From Chitinophagaceae bacterium (GTDB lineage Bacteria > Bacteroidota > Bacteroidia > Chitinophagales > Chitinophagaceae): DNA of 64,000 nt. Below are positions 29,131-40,084 of this stretch, in pieces. Made by a program: the position numbers and the translations under genes. Below the pieces are notes generated by a model that saw nothing but the letters and a program-made list of their open reading frames with translations, searched no databases and was not told where the DNA came from. Within the stretch, counting starts at the first letter, position 1; each line of letters opens with the position of its first letter. The DNA is taken from positions 1-64,000 of the forward strand of contig JAHEMM010000002.1 in the NCBI GenBank assembly GCA_024643655.1. Direction: 5' to 3'.

Positions 29131-31080
29131 TTATTTCAGAATTATTCCGGAAAGTGCTGGTAAATTTACTGTAACTGTGTAAAGTTTTTGATTCTTATCA
29201 ACTAAATCACATCTGATATCCGGGTTAAAGACATCTCCGGTGCCCCAGTAAAGTTTGGCATCGCTATTAAACAATTCCTTTGTGTAAACTTTTGAACAGT
29301 TTTCAATTTGCCAATCCAATCGTACGACCGGGGTCATATTTAAAATAACTAAAAGGTCATCTGCAGGTAGCTTTCCTTTTCTTTTAAAAACTATTACTGA
29401 CTCCGCTCTATGGCTGAGATCAACCCATTCAAAGCCTTCTTTTTTAAATTGATTAAAATGTAGTGCTGATTCAGCTTTGAGTAATTTATTAAGATCGGTA
29501 ATGCAATTTTTTAATAACCGGTGACAATCGAATTGCAATAACTCCCATTGTAACTCAGATTTATAATTCCACTCACTTGTTTGTCCGAACTCATTTCCCA
29601 TAAATAGAAGCCTTGCACCCGGATGTGTCCACATATAGGTATACATCAAACGAAGATTTGCAAATTTCTGCCATTCATCTCCCGGCACTTTATACAACAT
29701 CGGGCTTTTACCATGTACTACCTCATCATGGCTGAAGGGTAACATGAAATTTTCATCATAATAATACATCATACTAAATGAAAACTTATCTTGATGGTCC
29801 TTTCGCATTAATGGATCCAATTTAAAATAATCCAATGTATCATGCATCCAACCCATCATCCACTTCATTCCAAACCCCAGACCGTCATCATATGTTGGCC
29901 TAGAAATTCCAGGCCAATCGGTTGCTTCTTCAGCAATCGTTTGTACATCAGGGAAATCTCTGTAGATAGTATGATTAAGGTCTTTGATAAATTCAATAGC
30001 TTCAATATTTCCATTACCTCCAAATTCATTTGGTTCCCATTCTCCTTCTTCTCTTGAGTAATCCAATTTAAGCATAGAGCTTACTGCATCTACTCTGATT
30101 CCATCGATATGAAAAAGATCGAACCAATATCTGGCACTGCTGATTAAAAATGATTTTACTTCCCCCCTTTTGTAATTGAAAATATAACTTTTCCAATCGG
30201 GATGATAACCCTTACGCATATCAGCATACTCATAGGTATGATTGCCATCAAACAGGTATAAGCCATGAGCATCGTAAGGAAAATGCGAAGGCACCCAATC
30301 AAGTATAACACCAATATCTTCCTGATGAAAAGCATCTATTAATCGCATCAACCCTTGGGGATCTCCAAACCTGGAAGTTGCTGCAAAAAAACCTGTACAT
30401 TGATAGCCCCAACTGCCATCAAAAGGATGTTCCATTACTGGCATAAATTCCACATGGGTAAATCCTAATTCTTTTACATACGGAACTAAACGTTCCACCA
30501 TCTGATCATACGTATTATAGCTTTCCTCATCATTTTTATCAGGTCGCTGCCAGCTTGCCAAATGCACTTCATATACACTCCAGGGTGCATCTAATGAATT
30601 TCTTTCTTTTCTTTTCTTCATCCAGGCACTATCCTTCCATTCATAATACATATCCCAGGTAATGCTTGCCGTTTGTGGTCGTTTTTCCCAGAAATTAGCA
30701 AAGGGATCGCCTTTGTCAATTTTACTATTTCCAAATCCTATAATATGGTATTTATAAGCTTCGCCTAATTTAAACCCAGGAATAAACCCTTCCCAAATAC
30801 CACTTTTATCCCATCTGGGATTTAATTCGTATTGGTTGTTCTTCCAATCATTAAAATTTCCTTTTACTGAAACGGCTGTTGCATTGGGTGCCCATACACA
30901 GAAATACATCCCCCATCTATCGTTTACCTGAATAGAGTGAGCACCAAATTTTTTATAGAGTTGATAATTGGCACCATTTTGATAATTTGTTACATCTTCT
31001 TCTGTTAGCAGCGAATAATTCCAAACCAGTTTGGTAGTATCAATGAAATTATTGTCTTCATATTTTTTTATGGTGCCCAA
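29131..31080 (-). CDS. glgB: 1,4-alpha-glucan branching enzyme
   Basis: 649 aa; CBM48-like FCVWAPNATAVSVKGNFNDW; GH13 motifs DWVPSHF, DGIRVDAVSSML, TIAEEATDW, FSHDEVVHGK. Confidence 0.92.
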   Translation of the reverse strand: MGTIKKYEDNNFIDTTKLVWNYSLLTEEDVTNYQNGANYQLYKKFGAHSIQVNDRWGMYFCVWAPNATAVSVKGNFNDWKNNQYELNPRWDKSGIWEGFIPGFKLGEAYKYHIIGFGNSKIDKGDPFANFWEKRPQTASITWDMYYEWKDSAWMKKRKERNSLDAPWSVYEVHLASWQRPDKNDEESYNTYDQMVERLVPYVKELGFTHVEFMPVMEHPFDGSWGYQCTGFFAATSRFGDPQGLMRLIDAFHQEDIGVILDWVPSHFPYDAHGLYLFDGNHTYEYADMRKGYHPDWKSYIFNYKRGEVKSFLISSARYWFDLFHIDGIRVDAVSSMLKLDYSREEGEWEPNEFGGNGNIEAIEFIKDLNHTIYRDFPDVQTIAEEATDWPGISRPTYDDGLGFGMKWMMGWMHDTLDYFKLDPLMRKDHQDKFSFSMMYYYDENFMLPFSHDEVVHGKSPMLYKVPGDEWQKFANLRLMYTYMWTHPGARLLFMGNEFGQTSEWNYKSELQWELLQFDCHRLLKNCITDLNKLLKAESALHFNQFKKEGFEWVDLSHRAESVIVFKRKGKLPADDLLVILNMTPVVRLDWQIENCSKVYTKELFNSDAKLYWGTGDVFNPDIRCDLVDKNQKLYTVTVNLPALSGIILK

Positions 31081-31177
31081 AATGCCTGACTTTCTTTAAA
31101 GATAAGCATCTGTATGTTGAACTGAACAACGGACTATTCTATTTAATAAATAAAGTGATTTGAGATTCTGAAAAATA

Positions 31178-32470
31178 CTAAATAACAAATCCATTTGGAA
31201 TAACAGCTCCTTTTTTCACGACAACAATACCGTCTTTGACTGCATATAAAGCATGATCAACATTTTCAATATGTGTACCGCCATTTATGCGTACATCATT
31301 ACCTATTCTTACATTTTTATCAAGAATTGCATTTTTGATATAACAACGGTCGCCAACACCTAGTAACGGAAGTCCATTTGCAGACACATCAGCAATATCA
31401 TTAAGTGTTTCATAATAGTCGCTACCCATCATATATGTACTAACAACAGTACTTCCATTGCCAATTCGGGATCTGATACCAATTACACTGCCCTCTACTC
31501 TCGAAGCATGTATGATAGATCCCTCAGCTATTAATGTTCTTTCCAGCGTTGTGCCACTAATTTTTGCTGGAGGCAACATACGGGGTCTTGTATATATATT
31601 TCTATCGTTATCAAAAAGATTAAACAACGGAATTTCCTTGGTAAGATCAAGATTTGCCTCAAAAAATGAATAGATATTACCAATATCAGTCCAATACCCA
31701 TCATATTGGTAACTGGCCACTTTATACTTATCAATAGAGTTTGGAATAACCTCTTTACCAAAATCGGTTGCATCTTTATATTCCTCTCTTAATAATGCAT
31801 AAAGCAACTTTGTATTAAAAATATAAATCCCCATAGAAGCCAGGTAGTTTCTACCAGCACCCCGCATCATATCGCCGGTTTCGCTTATCCAGTCTGGTAG
31901 TAATTCTTTGTTTGGCTTTTCAATAAATGACTTTATTAATCCATCGCCAGATTTTAAAATACCAAACTCCGGTGCTTCTCTATCAGTAACCGGAATTGTT
32001 GCTACTGAAATATCAGCGCCTAATTGTTTATGGTTATCCAGCATTTCAGCAAAATCCATCTGGTATAACTGATCGCCGGATAGAATTAAAATATATTCAC
32101 TTTCAAATGGTTCTATATGACGTAAGCCCTGTCTTACAGCATCAGCTGTTCCTTGATACCACGTTGGATTATCTGGTGTTTGCTCTGCAGCAAGTATATC
32201 TACAAAAGCCCTGCTGAATGCACTGAAGTGATAAGTATTTTTAATATGCCGGTTTAATGAGGCTGAATTAAATTGTGTTAAGACAAACATTCTACCTACA
32301 CCATTATTTAAACAATTTGAAATAGGAATATCTACCAACCTGTATTTACCAGCAATTGGAACAGCCGGTTTTGAACGGGTGGCTGTTAATGGGAATAATC
32401 TTGAACCGGCACCTCCACCTAAAATAATAGCCAGCATTTCTTTTGAATGTGTAATCGTCTTGATTGCCAT
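31178..32470 (-). CDS. glgC: Glucose-1-phosphate adenylyltransferase
   Basis: 430 aa; AIILGGGAGSRLFPLTATRSKPAVPIAGKYRLVDIPISNCLN. Confidence 0.96.
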   Translation of the reverse strand: MAIKTITHSKEMLAIILGGGAGSRLFPLTATRSKPAVPIAGKYRLVDIPISNCLNNGVGRMFVLTQFNSASLNRHIKNTYHFSAFSRAFVDILAAEQTPDNPTWYQGTADAVRQGLRHIEPFESEYILILSGDQLYQMDFAEMLDNHKQLGADISVATIPVTDREAPEFGILKSGDGLIKSFIEKPNKELLPDWISETGDMMRGAGRNYLASMGIYIFNTKLLYALLREEYKDATDFGKEVIPNSIDKYKVASYQYDGYWTDIGNIYSFFEANLDLTKEIPLFNLFDNDRNIYTRPRMLPPAKISGTTLERTLIAEGSIIHASRVEGSVIGIRSRIGNGSTVVSTYMMGSDYYETLNDIADVSANGLPLLGVGDRCYIKNAILDKNVRIGNDVRINGGTHIENVDHALYAVKDGIVVVKKGAVIPNGFVI

Positions 32471-32481
32471 AATTTAATTAT

Positions 32482-33903
32482 TTATTTGAGCGACTTATAT
32501 AAATCGATGTACTGCTGTGCTGAGTTGTCCCAAGAATGATCAATAGTCATCATATGGCCTCGCATCCAGGTATAAAGGTCAGGTTTATTATTGTATAAGT
32601 CAATAGCCCTGCCAACCGAATATGTAATATCACTTACACTTGCCTGATCAAAACGAATTCCGAATCCTTGATCATCTCCCATATCAGTAACAGTATCTCT
32701 TAATCCACCTATACTCCTTACCATTGGAACAGTTCCATACCTTAAAGCATACATTTGGTTTAATCCACATGGCTCCACCCTGCTGGGCATTAACAAAAAG
32801 TCGGAACCAGCATACATTAAATGGCTTAGCGGTTCACTATAACCGATATAAGAATTGAAGTAACCCCCGAATTTATGTTTCATCTGATCTAATTGGTCTT
32901 CCAAATGAGGATCACCAGATCCAAGTACCAGAAAATTGGCATGCCCATTATGCTGATAAATAGATTCACTAATAGCTTCAGGCAATAGATCTGCGGATTT
33001 CTCACCAACCAATCTACCTATAAATGAAATAAGTGGCTTATCGGGATCCAAACCAAATTTACCTGCCAGTTCTTTTTTATTTTTTCTCTTCCCTTTTTCA
33101 ACTAATTCTTTGTCGTAATTTTTTGCAATGAGGCTATCAGTTAACGGATCCCAAACCTGCGTATCAATTCCATTTAAAATGCCTCTACTTTTTCCCTGTT
33201 CAAATTGAAACAAATTTTCCAAACCATTTGCAGAGTCCTTTAATTCATCCATATAACTATTACTGACAGTTGTCACTTTCCAGGCACATTTTACTGCAGA
33301 TGCTAATGGGTTTATTGTTTTATCCCAATCCAGCATACCCCATTTCCAACTATCAAATGATGGTAGTAAATAATATTGATCCCAACCAATCCATCCCTGA
33401 TACTGTGCATTGTGAATAGTAAATACAGAAGGAATATCAGCCAGCTTTTCCCGAAACTCAAGTGCATATTTCATAAAAAAAGGAATCAGTCCTGTATGAT
33501 GATCATGACAATGAATCACATCAGGTTTATGGGACCATTTATTAATCCAATCACAAACTGCTACCTGAAAAGATAGAAATCTTTGTGTGTCATCATCATA
33601 ACCATAAACTTTTTCTCTGTCAAGCAACCCATTTATATCTACTAAATAAAGATCAAATCCAAGTTTATTTGTTTTCTCTTTTATGATGCTGTAATGAAAA
33701 AAATGTGAACCGGTATGTTGTCCACCTTCATGCACTAGCTCCCATTGATTATCGTATAAGAATTTAGTACGATACATTGGCATTACCACTTTTACAACAT
33801 TTCCTAACTCTGCCTGATATTTTGGTAAAGCACCAACTACATCTCCCAATCCGCCAACTTTCGCTACGGGATAACATTCTGCTGCTATATGTACGATTTC
33901 CAT
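32482..33903 (-). CDS. glgA: Glycogen synthase
   Basis: 473 aa; IVHIAAECYPVAKVGGLGDVVGALPKY; FLLMPSRVEPCGLNQMYALRYGTVPMVRSIGGLRDTV. Confidence 0.96.
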   Translation of the reverse strand: MEIVHIAAECYPVAKVGGLGDVVGALPKYQAELGNVVKVVMPMYRTKFLYDNQWELVHEGGQHTGSHFFHYSIIKEKTNKLGFDLYLVDINGLLDREKVYGYDDDTQRFLSFQVAVCDWINKWSHKPDVIHCHDHHTGLIPFFMKYALEFREKLADIPSVFTIHNAQYQGWIGWDQYYLLPSFDSWKWGMLDWDKTINPLASAVKCAWKVTTVSNSYMDELKDSANGLENLFQFEQGKSRGILNGIDTQVWDPLTDSLIAKNYDKELVEKGKRKNKKELAGKFGLDPDKPLISFIGRLVGEKSADLLPEAISESIYQHNGHANFLVLGSGDPHLEDQLDQMKHKFGGYFNSYIGYSEPLSHLMYAGSDFLLMPSRVEPCGLNQMYALRYGTVPMVRSIGGLRDTVTDMGDDQGFGIRFDQASVSDITYSVGRAIDLYNNKPDLYTWMRGHMMTIDHSWDNSAQQYIDLYKSLK

Positions 33904-34117
33904 AATCTATTTATAAATATTTTTTTGAAATATAGGTTGTTTAAAGGTGAAAACAAAAAGAGTAAAATTGAATTAATATAAGTTTCTACTCTCCAATTTA
34001 ACTATAATTGAATTTAATCTTTTCTTTTACATTGTCCAATATTAGAATTAAGTGTTTTCATACATAAAAGAAAAATGTTATAATTTCAGCACCTTATTAA
34101 AAAACTAAAAGATTATT

Positions 34118-35797
34118 ATGAGTCAGGAAACAAATATAATGGCAGATACTAAGCAACCAACAAATTTTGGAGCATTGGGAACTCTAGTAACAGTTTTTTT
34201 CTTTTGGGGTTTTATAGCTGCTGGCAATAGTGTTTTCATTCCATTTTGTAAGCACTATTTCAATCTGGATCAGTTTCAGAGCCAGTTGATAGACTTCGCA
34301 TTTTATACAGCTTATTATATTGGAGCATTATTATTATTCATTTTTGGGACAATAGGTGGCAAAGACCTGGTTGGGAAATGGGGATATAAAAAGAGTATTG
34401 TTTATGGCTTACTCTTTTCAGCTTTAGGAGCTGCTGCAATGATTTTGGCTGTAAATGGAAATAGCTTTTCCGGAATGTTAGTTGGTTTATTCATCGTTGC
34501 ACTTGGTTTTTCATTACAGCAAACCGCTGCTCAACCATTTACTATAGCCATAGGCGATCCTGCAACTGGAGCAGCCAGGGTTACATTAGGCGGAGCGGTT
34601 AATTCATTTGGCACTTCCATTGGCCCATTGGTAGTTGCATTGGCATTATTTGGGACTACTGCGGCCATTACAGATGAACAAATTGCATCTCTTAGTCTAT
34701 CTAAAGTGATTGTTCTATATGTGGGAGTAGGTGCTTTATTTTTAAGTGCTGCTGCCTTATTTAATTTCTCGAAAAAAGTACCTGCTGGTATTATAGTTGA
34801 AAAAACAGAAAGTGGAAACAAGGCGTTGGTGATGCTGCTAATCATGACAGTTTTATTGGGAGCGATGTTTGTTCCTGTATTTGGTACATATAAAAACCAA
34901 TTGGTAAATCCATCAGAAGCCGAACAAAAAGCTTTAGAAATGTATCGTCTTCGCTGGCTACTTGGTGCATTAGCTGTGGTAGTTATTGGTCTTTTGGCTT
35001 CAAACCTTAGTGCAAAGAAAAGACCAGACGGATGGGGGGCTATGCGATACCCACAGTTAGTACTGGGCATGTTGGGCATATTTACCTATGTAGGTGTTGA
35101 AGTTGCTGTTGGTAGTAATCTTGGCGAGTTATTAAAACAAAAAGAATTTGGTTCGTTATCCGCATCTCAGGCTACACCTTATATTATGATGTATTGGGGA
35201 AGTTTGATGATCGGACGATGGACCGGAGCAGTAGGCGCATTCAATTTCAGCAAATCCAGAAAGCAACTTTTACAGGTTGTAGTTCCATTAATCGCATTTG
35301 GAATTCTTATACTTATCATCTACCTGTCGAACTATAATGTATCTGCCTTATACTATTATATAATATGTGTAGTAGTGATGATTGCAGCTTTTTTCTTAAG
35401 TAAAGACAGACCAGTACAAACATTATTAATATTTAGCTTGCTGGGTATAGCAGGAATGGCAATTGGCTTATTATCAACCGGCACAGTAGCTATTTATGCA
35501 TTCCTAAGTGCAGGACTGTGCTGCTCTATTATGTGGCCATCAATTTTTAGTTTATCTATTGCTGGGCTTGGAAAATATGAATCGCAAGGCTCGGCCTTTT
35601 TAATTATGATGATTCTCGGAGGAGGTATTATTCCACCTATTCAAGGAAAACTTGCAGATATTATTGGCATACATCAATCTTATATTATTGCAGCAATTTG
35701 CTTTGCTTACCTCGCCTTGTTTGCATTCCTGGTAAAAGGTATTTTGCGTAAACAAGGAATTGATTATGATGCTGAAATAAGCAGCGGCGGACATTAA
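34118..35797 (+). CDS. MFS sugar transporter (FHS/fucose-permease-like)
   Basis: 559 aa, about 12 or more TM segments; FFFWGFIAAGNSVFIPFCKHYFNLDQFQSQLIDFAFYTAYYIGA. Confidence 0.88.
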   Translation: MSQETNIMADTKQPTNFGALGTLVTVFFFWGFIAAGNSVFIPFCKHYFNLDQFQSQLIDFAFYTAYYIGALLLFIFGTIGGKDLVGKWGYKKSIVYGLLFSALGAAAMILAVNGNSFSGMLVGLFIVALGFSLQQTAAQPFTIAIGDPATGAARVTLGGAVNSFGTSIGPLVVALALFGTTAAITDEQIASLSLSKVIVLYVGVGALFLSAAALFNFSKKVPAGIIVEKTESGNKALVMLLIMTVLLGAMFVPVFGTYKNQLVNPSEAEQKALEMYRLRWLLGALAVVVIGLLASNLSAKKRPDGWGAMRYPQLVLGMLGIFTYVGVEVAVGSNLGELLKQKEFGSLSASQATPYIMMYWGSLMIGRWTGAVGAFNFSKSRKQLLQVVVPLIAFGILILIIYLSNYNVSALYYYIICVVVMIAAFFLSKDRPVQTLLIFSLLGIAGMAIGLLSTGTVAIYAFLSAGLCCSIMWPSIFSLSIAGLGKYESQGSAFLIMMILGGGIIPPIQGKLADIIGIHQSYIIAAICFAYLALFAFLVKGILRKQGIDYDAEISSGGH

Positions 35798-35819
35798 TAA
35801 ACTAAACCCATAAATAAAC

Positions 35820-36770
35820 ATGTCAGATTTTGCTATAGGAGTAGACATTGGTGGAACAAACACAAAGTTTGGAATTGTTGATCAGCAAGGAAATATCTTA
35901 ATCCAAGATAGGATGCTGACAAATGCTGGAGACGATGTGCAAGATTTCATTGATGAATTACATCAAAAGCTTTTGCCAATGATAGAAAAATCAGGTGGCA
36001 TTGAGAAGTTTATTGGAATAGGTGTTGGTGCACCCAATGGAAATTTTTACTCTGGGAATATTGAGTATGCAGCTAACCTAAAATGGAAGGGAATTATTCC
36101 GTTTTCAAAACTAACAAGTGAAAAATTCGGGCTACCAGTAAAACTTACAAATGATGCTAATGCAGCAGCAATGGGAGAAATGAAGTATGGTTGCGCTAAA
36201 GGAATGAAACACTTTATTACAATCACTTTAGGTACTGGAGTTGGCAGCGGTATTGTTATTGATGGAAATATAGTACTTGGCCATGATGGCTTTGCAGGAG
36301 AATTAGGACATACAATTATACGACCAGGGGGAAGATTACATAAAGGCACAGGTATCCGTGGTACATTAGAATCCTATGCATCTGCAACAGGTGTAAGAGA
36401 AACTGCTTTAGAAATGTTATCTGATAATCCAACTATAAAAAGTACGTTAAGAGAGGTTTCAATCAATGACCTTACAAGTCACACCGTTTTTGAAGCTGCA
36501 ATTAAAGGAGATAAAATTGCCAATGATATCTTCGACTATACCGGTCAAATTTTAGGAGAGGCTTTAGCAAATTTTGTAATGTTCTCTTCTCCTGAAGCTA
36601 TTGTATTATTTGGTGGACTCACAAAAGCTGGTGAATTAATATTAAACCCAACCAAAAAAGCAATGGAAGCAATGCTTGTCGAAAACTTTAAGAATAAAGT
36701 AAAAATACTTTTTAGTGATTTGAAAGAGGCAGATGCTGCAATTCTCGGAGCAAGTGCTTTAGTTTGGTAA
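35820..36770 (+). CDS. ROK family sugar kinase (glucokinase-like)
   Basis: 316 aa; IGVDIGGTNTKFGIVD, LTNDANAAAMGEMKYG, TLGTGVGSGIVIDG; second-half GELGHTIIRPGG. Confidence 0.9.
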   Translation: MSDFAIGVDIGGTNTKFGIVDQQGNILIQDRMLTNAGDDVQDFIDELHQKLLPMIEKSGGIEKFIGIGVGAPNGNFYSGNIEYAANLKWKGIIPFSKLTSEKFGLPVKLTNDANAAAMGEMKYGCAKGMKHFITITLGTGVGSGIVIDGNIVLGHDGFAGELGHTIIRPGGRLHKGTGIRGTLESYASATGVRETALEMLSDNPTIKSTLREVSINDLTSHTVFEAAIKGDKIANDIFDYTGQILGEALANFVMFSSPEAIVLFGGLTKAGELILNPTKKAMEAMLVENFKNKVKILFSDLKEADAAILGASALVW

Positions 36771-36790
36771 ACTATAGATGAGTTTCTACA

Positions 36791-36820
36791 AAAAATGCCT
36801 TGATAAATCAAGGCATTTTT
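36791..36820. terminator. Bidirectional terminator between convergent genes
   Basis: 13-bp perfect stem AAAAATGCCTTGA-TAAA-TCAAGGCATTTTT. Confidence 0.88.
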
Positions 36821-36837
36821 CATTATAGGCAAATGCT

Positions 36838-39036
36838 TTAAAATGCTTTCTTTGGTTGTTCATTAGTCTTCGACTTAACAAGATTTTGCTGATTAATCAT
36901 ATCAGTCATCACTTTCATAGTTTGATCCAGATAAATATCTTTTTGCAACGATTTTAGCCATAGCTGAAATCTATCCTGTTTGCTCTTATCATTTTCCCAT
37001 TTGTTCTCTTCATTTTTCAATGCTGAAACATCTAACTCTTTTGAAAGTTTTTGCAATGCGCTAAGCTTATTAATAACAACATCTATTTCTTTTTGTTCCT
37101 TTGTGTATTTATCTAATTGCAAAGAATATTCTTTATCCCGCTGAATAGAAAGCCATTCTGTATACTTTTTTATTAGACTAAAAGTACTATCCCTTTGTAA
37201 CCGATTTTCGCTCAAATTTTGAATTGTCTTCAAGTCATATCCAGGATCCAGTGTTTTATAAGTAGCCTTACTAATTTCATCCCATGGTAAAGCATCTTTA
37301 TCATCCTTTTCTCTCACTTTAAGATATTCTAGTTGATCAGGCAATACAACATCAGACTTTACACCTTCTAATTGTGTAGAACCTCCATTAATACGATAAA
37401 ACTTCTGTAAAGTGAGCTTTACTGTCCCAAGTTCAGCACTTGATAATGAAAATCCGTTTTCGTCCAATCCAATATTTCTTTGTACTGTTCCTTTTCCATA
37501 AGTAGAGGTACTGCCAATAATAACGCCCCTTCCATAATCTTGAATTGCAGCGGCAAATATTTCAGATGCTGATGCGCTAAATTCATTAACCATGACTGCC
37601 AATGGGCCAGTATATAAAACATTACGATCCTTGTCTTTTAAAACACTTGCATTGTTCTCTCTATCTTTTACCTGCACAATAGGTCCATCTTCAATAAACA
37701 ATCCCGCCATTTGAACTACATCATACAAAGATCCTCCTCCATTATTTCTCAGATCAAGTACAATGCCATCCACTTTTTCTTCTTTCAGTTTTTTTACTTC
37801 CATTGCAACATCGGTGAAACTTCTATTTCCATTTGGCCGATCAAAGTCAGCATAGAATTCAGGTAAAAAGATGTACCCAATTTTTGATGTTTCATTTTTA
37901 ACAATTGCACTTCTGGCAAACGTCTCATCCTGTACAATTTCATCTCTTATAATAGAGACAACTTTTAAAGCTCCATCTTGCTTCCGTATTGTTAGATTTA
38001 CTTCTGTCCCTTTTTTACCTCTGATGATTTTAACAGCATCTGTAACGATATAGCCAGTTAGATCTACAGGTTCTTCTTTACCCTGAGCCACTTTAATAAT
38101 TAAATCTCCAGCTTGTATTTCGCCAGACTTCCAAGCAGGACTTCCAGTTATAACACTAGCAATTTTTATATTTCCATCTTCATATTGAAGTGATGCTCCG
38201 ATGCCATAAAAACGACCACTCATTTCTTCATCAAAATATCTTTTATCTACTGGAGGAAAGAACTCTGAATGCGGATCCATTGTAGTGGTTATCGCATTTA
38301 CAAATAGATTAAACTTATCATCATTACTGAACTTTAATTTGTAACGGTCAAATGTTCTGTCCATCACTTTTCTAACTTTCTCTCTTGCTTCTGATTCAAG
38401 TTCTTTGTCAGTCTTTATTACAAATCCTTCTTTCCCTTTGTTTTTCTCTCTAGCCTCAAGCAAGTCAACATAACGTTCTAGTGTCATGTATTTCAATTTT
38501 TTTCTCCATTGGTCTCTTCTTTCATCTTCTGAAACCGGATAGTTATATTTTTCTGCATCAAGCACAATTGATTCATCAATGGTGAAATCAAACGGCTTTA
38601 AAAGATATTCATTAACAATTAAAGAAGCTTCTGTCATTCTTGTAGTAAATAAATTCCCAGCTGCGAGAAAAAATGCAATTGGAGCCCCTTTTATTTCTTC
38701 ATCAATTTTAGTTTCATAAACTTTTAGTTTTTCAATGTCACTTTGCATTAAAATATTCTTCTCAGGATTGAGATCATTGATATACTTATTGAAAATCTTT
38801 TTAGAGAAATCATCATTAATATCTTGTGGATTATAATGGGCTTGTTTTAACATCTCCCCTACCAACTTTAGAATCTGTTCGTATTTATCAGGTGGATTAG
38901 CACCATTTTTTGTGCTATTGCCCATTGATTTAAAAGCAAGAAATGAAGCCGCTACTACTACAAGAATTACTATAGGAAGTCTTTTCATATTCAAAAGATA
39001 TTTTAATGTCTTAGACATAATCCAAAAATAATGCAA
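36838..39036 (-). CDS. prc: Carboxy-terminal processing (tail-specific) protease, S41 family with PDZ
   Basis: 732 aa; PDZ YGIGASLQYEDGNIKIASVITGSPAWKSGEIQAGDLIIKV; catalytic NEFSASASEIFA and STYGKGTVQ; true start may be an internal Met. Confidence 0.92.
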   Translation of the reverse strand: MHYFWIMSKTLKYLLNMKRLPIVILVVVAASFLAFKSMGNSTKNGANPPDKYEQILKLVGEMLKQAHYNPQDINDDFSKKIFNKYINDLNPEKNILMQSDIEKLKVYETKIDEEIKGAPIAFFLAAGNLFTTRMTEASLIVNEYLLKPFDFTIDESIVLDAEKYNYPVSEDERRDQWRKKLKYMTLERYVDLLEAREKNKGKEGFVIKTDKELESEAREKVRKVMDRTFDRYKLKFSNDDKFNLFVNAITTTMDPHSEFFPPVDKRYFDEEMSGRFYGIGASLQYEDGNIKIASVITGSPAWKSGEIQAGDLIIKVAQGKEEPVDLTGYIVTDAVKIIRGKKGTEVNLTIRKQDGALKVVSIIRDEIVQDETFARSAIVKNETSKIGYIFLPEFYADFDRPNGNRSFTDVAMEVKKLKEEKVDGIVLDLRNNGGGSLYDVVQMAGLFIEDGPIVQVKDRENNASVLKDKDRNVLYTGPLAVMVNEFSASASEIFAAAIQDYGRGVIIGSTSTYGKGTVQRNIGLDENGFSLSSAELGTVKLTLQKFYRINGGSTQLEGVKSDVVLPDQLEYLKVREKDDKDALPWDEISKATYKTLDPGYDLKTIQNLSENRLQRDSTFSLIKKYTEWLSIQRDKEYSLQLDKYTKEQKEIDVVINKLSALQKLSKELDVSALKNEENKWENDKSKQDRFQLWLKSLQKDIYLDQTMKVMTDMINQQNLVKSKTNEQPKKAF

Positions 39037-39180
39037 AAAGCTTGTTTTTCTTAGGTTTATACGCTTTTAACAACAGTTTTGGAAGAACGGTAAAAAATAC
39101 TAAGTAAAAATGCAAGACATTAAAAACTTATAAATATTTCATTATCGCTTCTTTTATTTTTACCGAAATGTCATTTTACC

Positions 39181-39188
39181 TATTTTTG
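39181..39188 (+). promoter_or_regulatory. TAnnTTTG box (TATTTTTG) upstream of tRNA-His
   Basis: Consensus match about 45 nt upstream of the tRNA. Confidence 0.45.
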
Positions 39189-39233
39189 CAATCCGAAATA
39201 GTCACCTTCGGAAAAAAGTGGTGTGCAAAAATG

Positions 39234-39310
39234 GTGGTTATAGCTCAGTTGGTTAGAGCATCAGATTGTGATTCTGAGGGTCGCCGGTTCGAGCCCGGTT
39301 AGCCACCCCA
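39234..39310 (+). tRNA. tRNA-His (anticodon GTG), CCA encoded
   Basis: Cloverleaf: GTGGTTA/TAGCCAC acceptor, anticodon stem-loop TCAGA-TTGTGAT-TCTGA, T arm GCCGG-TTCGAGC-CCGGT; G at 39233 can serve as G-1 opposite C73; CCA at 39308-39310. Confidence 0.97.
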
Positions 39311-39314
39311 AAAG

Positions 39315-39346
39315 ACCCCGTTTCAAACGAGACGGGGTTTGTTTTT
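39315..39346 (+). terminator. Terminator after tRNA-His
   Basis: ACCCCGT/ACGGGGT stem followed by TTGTTTTT. Confidence 0.85.
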
Positions 39347-39364
39347 CCAGATTAAAAAATCAAA

Positions 39365-39976
39365 ATGAGTTATTGGTTTCTTCTATTCCCGATTATTTCT
39401 GCTTTTATTGGCTGGATTACAAACTGGGTAGCAATTAAAATGTTATTCCATCCAAAAACTCCAAAAAAAATTATAGGAATTACATTTCAAGGAATATTTC
39501 CAAAACGACAACAAAAATTTGCTGAACAGCTGGGCAAACTTGTGAGTAAAGAATTCCTTTCTTTTGATGATATAGAAGACAAAATCAGTAATCCAGAAAA
39601 TCTGAAAAAGATAATGCCATTAATAGAAACACATATTGACGATTTTTTAAGAATCAGACTTAAAGATGAAATGCCAGTCATCAGTATGTTTATTGGAGAT
39701 AAAACTATAGTTAATTTAAAGACAACTTTCATGAAAGAGATTGAAACGTTGTTACCAATTGTAATGAAACAATATGCTGCCAACCTTAAAACTGAATTGG
39801 ACCTCGAACAAATTGTAGTTACTAAAGTTGCAGCTTTCTCATCTGATAAATTAGAGGAAGTACTTTACCAAATCATGTCAAAAGAATTCAGGTTTGTAGA
39901 AATAATAGGCGCTATTATCGGCTTCTTAATTGGAACTTTACAAGTAGTTTTCACTTATTTTATAAATAAGGCTTAA
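39365..39976 (+). CDS. DUF445-type membrane protein
   Basis: 203 aa; SAFIGWITNWVAIKMLFHPKTPKKIIGITFQGIFPKRQ. Confidence 0.85.
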   Translation: MSYWFLLFPIISAFIGWITNWVAIKMLFHPKTPKKIIGITFQGIFPKRQQKFAEQLGKLVSKEFLSFDDIEDKISNPENLKKIMPLIETHIDDFLRIRLKDEMPVISMFIGDKTIVNLKTTFMKEIETLLPIVMKQYAANLKTELDLEQIVVTKVAAFSSDKLEEVLYQIMSKEFRFVEIIGAIIGFLIGTLQVVFTYFINKA

Positions 39977-40084
39977 ATATCTGAACAATTACCACTTATA
40001 ATTGTCATTTACAGTTCATCAAGTAGGGTAAAGTATTAAAGCAAGTTCATACACCTTTTCCCGTCTAAATATCAAATCAAAAAA

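Noticed and set aside
34531-35079. 182-aa minus-strand ORF inside the MFS gene
   Set aside because: Antisense shadow of a membrane-protein gene; Pro/Asn-rich and without motifs.
29131-36770. Glycogen genes plus sugar transporter and kinase as a novel cluster
   Set aside because: Standard glgB, glgC, glgA functions and common FHS-type MFS and ROK proteins; ordinary carbohydrate metabolism.
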